This document shows, piece by piece, positions 24,106-25,488 of a stretch of 25,488 bases of DNA. Both the position numbers and the translations under genes were made by a program. The notes below the pieces were generated by a model. That model searched no databases and had not been told where the DNA came from. It saw nothing but the letters and a program-made list of their open reading frames with translations. The stretch comes from an uncultured Clostridia bacterium (GTDB lineage Bacteria > Bacillota_A > Clostridia > TANB77 > CAG-508): NCBI GenBank assembly GCA_944393405.1, contig CALYAC010000017.1:1-25488 (forward strand), written 5' to 3'. The first letter of the stretch is position 1, and the number at the start of each line of letters is the position of its first letter.

Positions 24106-25308
24106 TTATTCAATAACTTCTGAAACAACACCTGAACCAACTGTTCTACCACCTTCACGGATAGCAAATCTTAGTCCTTTTTCAATAGCTATTGGAGTGA
24201 TAAGTTCAACTGTCATGTCTATGTTATCACCTGGCATAACCATTTCTGTTCCAGCTGCTAATTCAATAACACCTGTAACGTCTGTTGTTCTGAAATAGAA
24301 TTGTGGTCTATATCCATTGAAGAATGGTGTATGACGTCCACCTTCTTCTTTTGTTAGAACGTATACTTGTGCTTTGAATTTTGTATGTGGATGTATTGTT
24401 CCTGGTTTTGCTAAAACTTGACCTCTTTCGATGTCTTTTCTATCAATACCTCTTAATAATACACCTATGTTATCTCCAGCTTCTGCTTGATCTAGTAATT
24501 TTCTGAACATTTCTACACCAGTAACAACTGTTTTTCTAGCTTCTTTAGAAAGACCAACTATTTCAACTTCGTCTTGAAGTTTAACTGTTCCTCTTTCTAC
24601 TCTACCTGTAGCAACTGTTCCTCTACCTGTAATTGTAAATACGTCTTCAACAGGCATTAAGAATGGTTGGTCTACTGGTCTTTCTGGTGTTGGAATGTAG
24701 CTATCTACTGCATCCATTAATTCTTTAATAGGAGCATAAACTGGATCGTTAGGATCTGTTGAATCGCTCTCTAAAACTTGTAATGAAGATCCTTTTATTA
24801 CTGGAATTTCATCTCCTGGGAAACCATATTCTGTTAATAGATCTCTAACTTCCATTTCAACTAATTCTAATAATTCTGGATCATCAACCATATCGCATTT
24901 GTTTAAGTAAACAACGATATATTTAACACCAACTTGTCTAGCAAGTAAGATATGCTCTCTTGTTTGAGGCATTGGTCCATCAGCTGCAGAAACAACTAAT
25001 ATAGCACCATCCATTTGAGCAGCACCAGTAATCATGTTCTTTACATAGTCAGCATGTCCTGGGCAGTCAACGTGAGCATAGTGTCTATTGTCTGTTTCGT
25101 ATTCAACGTGAGCTGTGTTAATTGTGATTCCTCTTTCTTTTTCTTCTGGAGCACTATCGATTTGATCATATGCTTCATATTGAGCTTTACCTAATAAACC
25201 TAAGTATTTAGTAATAGCTGCTGTTGTTGTTGTTTTACCATGGTCAACGTGTCCGATTGTACCAATGTTAACGTGTGGTTTTGTTCTTTCAAATTTAGCT
25301 TTAGCCAT
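24106..25308 (-). CDS. tuf: Translation elongation factor Tu
   Basis: GTPase that carries aminoacyl-tRNA to the ribosome. The 400-residue protein has G1 GHVDHGKTT, the switch I RGITI motif, G3 [13 protein letters not shown]4 NKCD and G5 near KGSSLQ, then domains II and III with the conserved [13 protein letters not shown] and [11 protein letters not shown] ending. The start at 25308 has AAGGAGGA upstream. The gene has its own promoter and terminator in this window, so it seems monocistronic here; in many Firmicutes it follows fusA in the str operon, which would lie beyond the right edge if present. Its GC-richer codon use compared with neighbours is expected for a highly expressed gene. Confidence 0.99.
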   Translation of the reverse strand: MAKAKFERTKPHVNIGTIGHVDHGKTTTTAAITKYLGLLGKAQYEAYDQIDSAPEEKERGITINTAHVEYETDNRHYAHVDCPGHADYVKNMITGAAQMDGAILVVSAADGPMPQTREHILLARQVGVKYIVVYLNKCDMVDDPELLELVEMEVRDLLTEYGFPGDEIPVIKGSSLQVLESDSTDPNDPVYAPIKELMDAVDSYIPTPERPVDQPFLMPVEDVFTITGRGTVATGRVERGTVKLQDEVEIVGLSKEARKTVVTGVEMFRKLLDQAEAGDNIGVLLRGIDRKDIERGQVLAKPGTIHPHTKFKAQVYVLTKEEGGRHTPFFNGYRPQFYFRTTDVTGVIELAAGTEMVMPGDNIDMTVELITPIAIEKGLRFAIREGGRTVGSGVVSEVIE

Positions 25309-25331
25309 TTTTTAATCCTCCTTCAAATTTT

Positions 25332-25349
25332 GGAATATCTACATATTCC
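25332..25349 (-). other. Small hairpin in the tuf 5' leader
   Basis: GGAATAT pairs with ATATTCC around a 4-nt loop, about 10 nt before the tuf Shine-Dalgarno sequence. It leaves the ribosome binding site free, so it may stabilise the transcript rather than block translation. Confidence 0.45.
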
Positions 25350-25390
25350 TTTATATTATTTTAAAATTAAAATCTAAATATTTTAACACC

Positions 25391-25422
25391 TGCATTTTAT
25401 AACATTTTCATTAAAAATGCAA
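25391..25422 (-). promoter_or_regulatory. Promoter of tuf flanked by an inverted repeat
   Basis: On the minus strand TTGCAT (25422-25417), a 17-nt spacer and TAAAAT (25399-25394) form a SigA-type promoter. TGCATTTT and AAAATGCA, 8-bp perfect inverted repeats at 25391-25398 and 25414-25421, coincide with the two promoter elements. The remaining bases to the window end (25423-25488) are AT-rich and hold no gene I can support. Confidence 0.55.
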
Positions 25423-25488
25423 GTAGTTTTAATTATTATTTTAAATAACCATATTAAGAATTGTAAAGAATATTATTCCCATTATTAA

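Overview
The window is a strongly AT-rich chromosomal segment from an endospore-forming, low-GC Firmicute, most likely class Clostridia. The evidence is a spoIIGA-sigE-sigG-ylmC sporulation block next to ftsA-ftsZ, a BofC-like protein, a ClpE-type unfoldase, strong AGGAGG-type ribosome binding sites, and the 5' end of a 16S rRNA gene. Genus cannot be read from the sequence. I see no insertion sequence, prophage, CRISPR array, tRNA or riboswitch of a known class.

Layout, left to right. (1) 1-540: the first ~36 nt of a 16S rRNA gene, transcribed leftwards off the window edge, with two tandem promoter-like elements and a structured leader. (2) 545-3364: ylmC, sigG, sigE and spoIIGA, all leftward; transcription runs spoIIGA, sigE, sigG, ylmC. 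(3) 3432-5928: ftsZ and ftsA with a clear promoter before ftsA and a terminator after ftsZ. (4) 6078-15570: a leftward run of ten genes with no obvious internal terminator: an extracytoplasmic RsiV/DUF3298-like protein, topB, a methyltransferase, an inositol-monophosphatase-family enzyme, a HAD nucleotidase, murA, ftsQ, two DUF881 proteins and the small basic protein. (5) 15571-15816: divergent promoters. (6) 15817-18819, rightward: a clpE-like gene and pgsA. (7) 18856-25308, leftward: a BofC-like protein, comEC, an NlpC/P60 endopeptidase with three SH3 domains, a CYTH-domain protein and tuf.

The genes mostly serve cell-wall synthesis and division (murA, ftsQ, DUF881/Sbp, ftsA, ftsZ) and then the switch from asymmetric division to sporulation (SpoIIGA activates pro-SigE; SigG acts later in the forespore).

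No wholly new system is evident. The points most worth a second look are in expression control and gene integrity: a stem that would bury the murA ribosome binding site, with a competing smaller stem; comEC, which has no canonical start codon for its conserved N-terminus (an ATT with a good ribosome binding site is the best candidate) and carries a terminator-like hairpin inside its first codons; a frameshift at an (AG)4 tract in the first DUF881 gene, with an intact 41-residue tail in the shifted frame; and a sigG leader combining a long hairpin, a SigF-like promoter and a TTG start.
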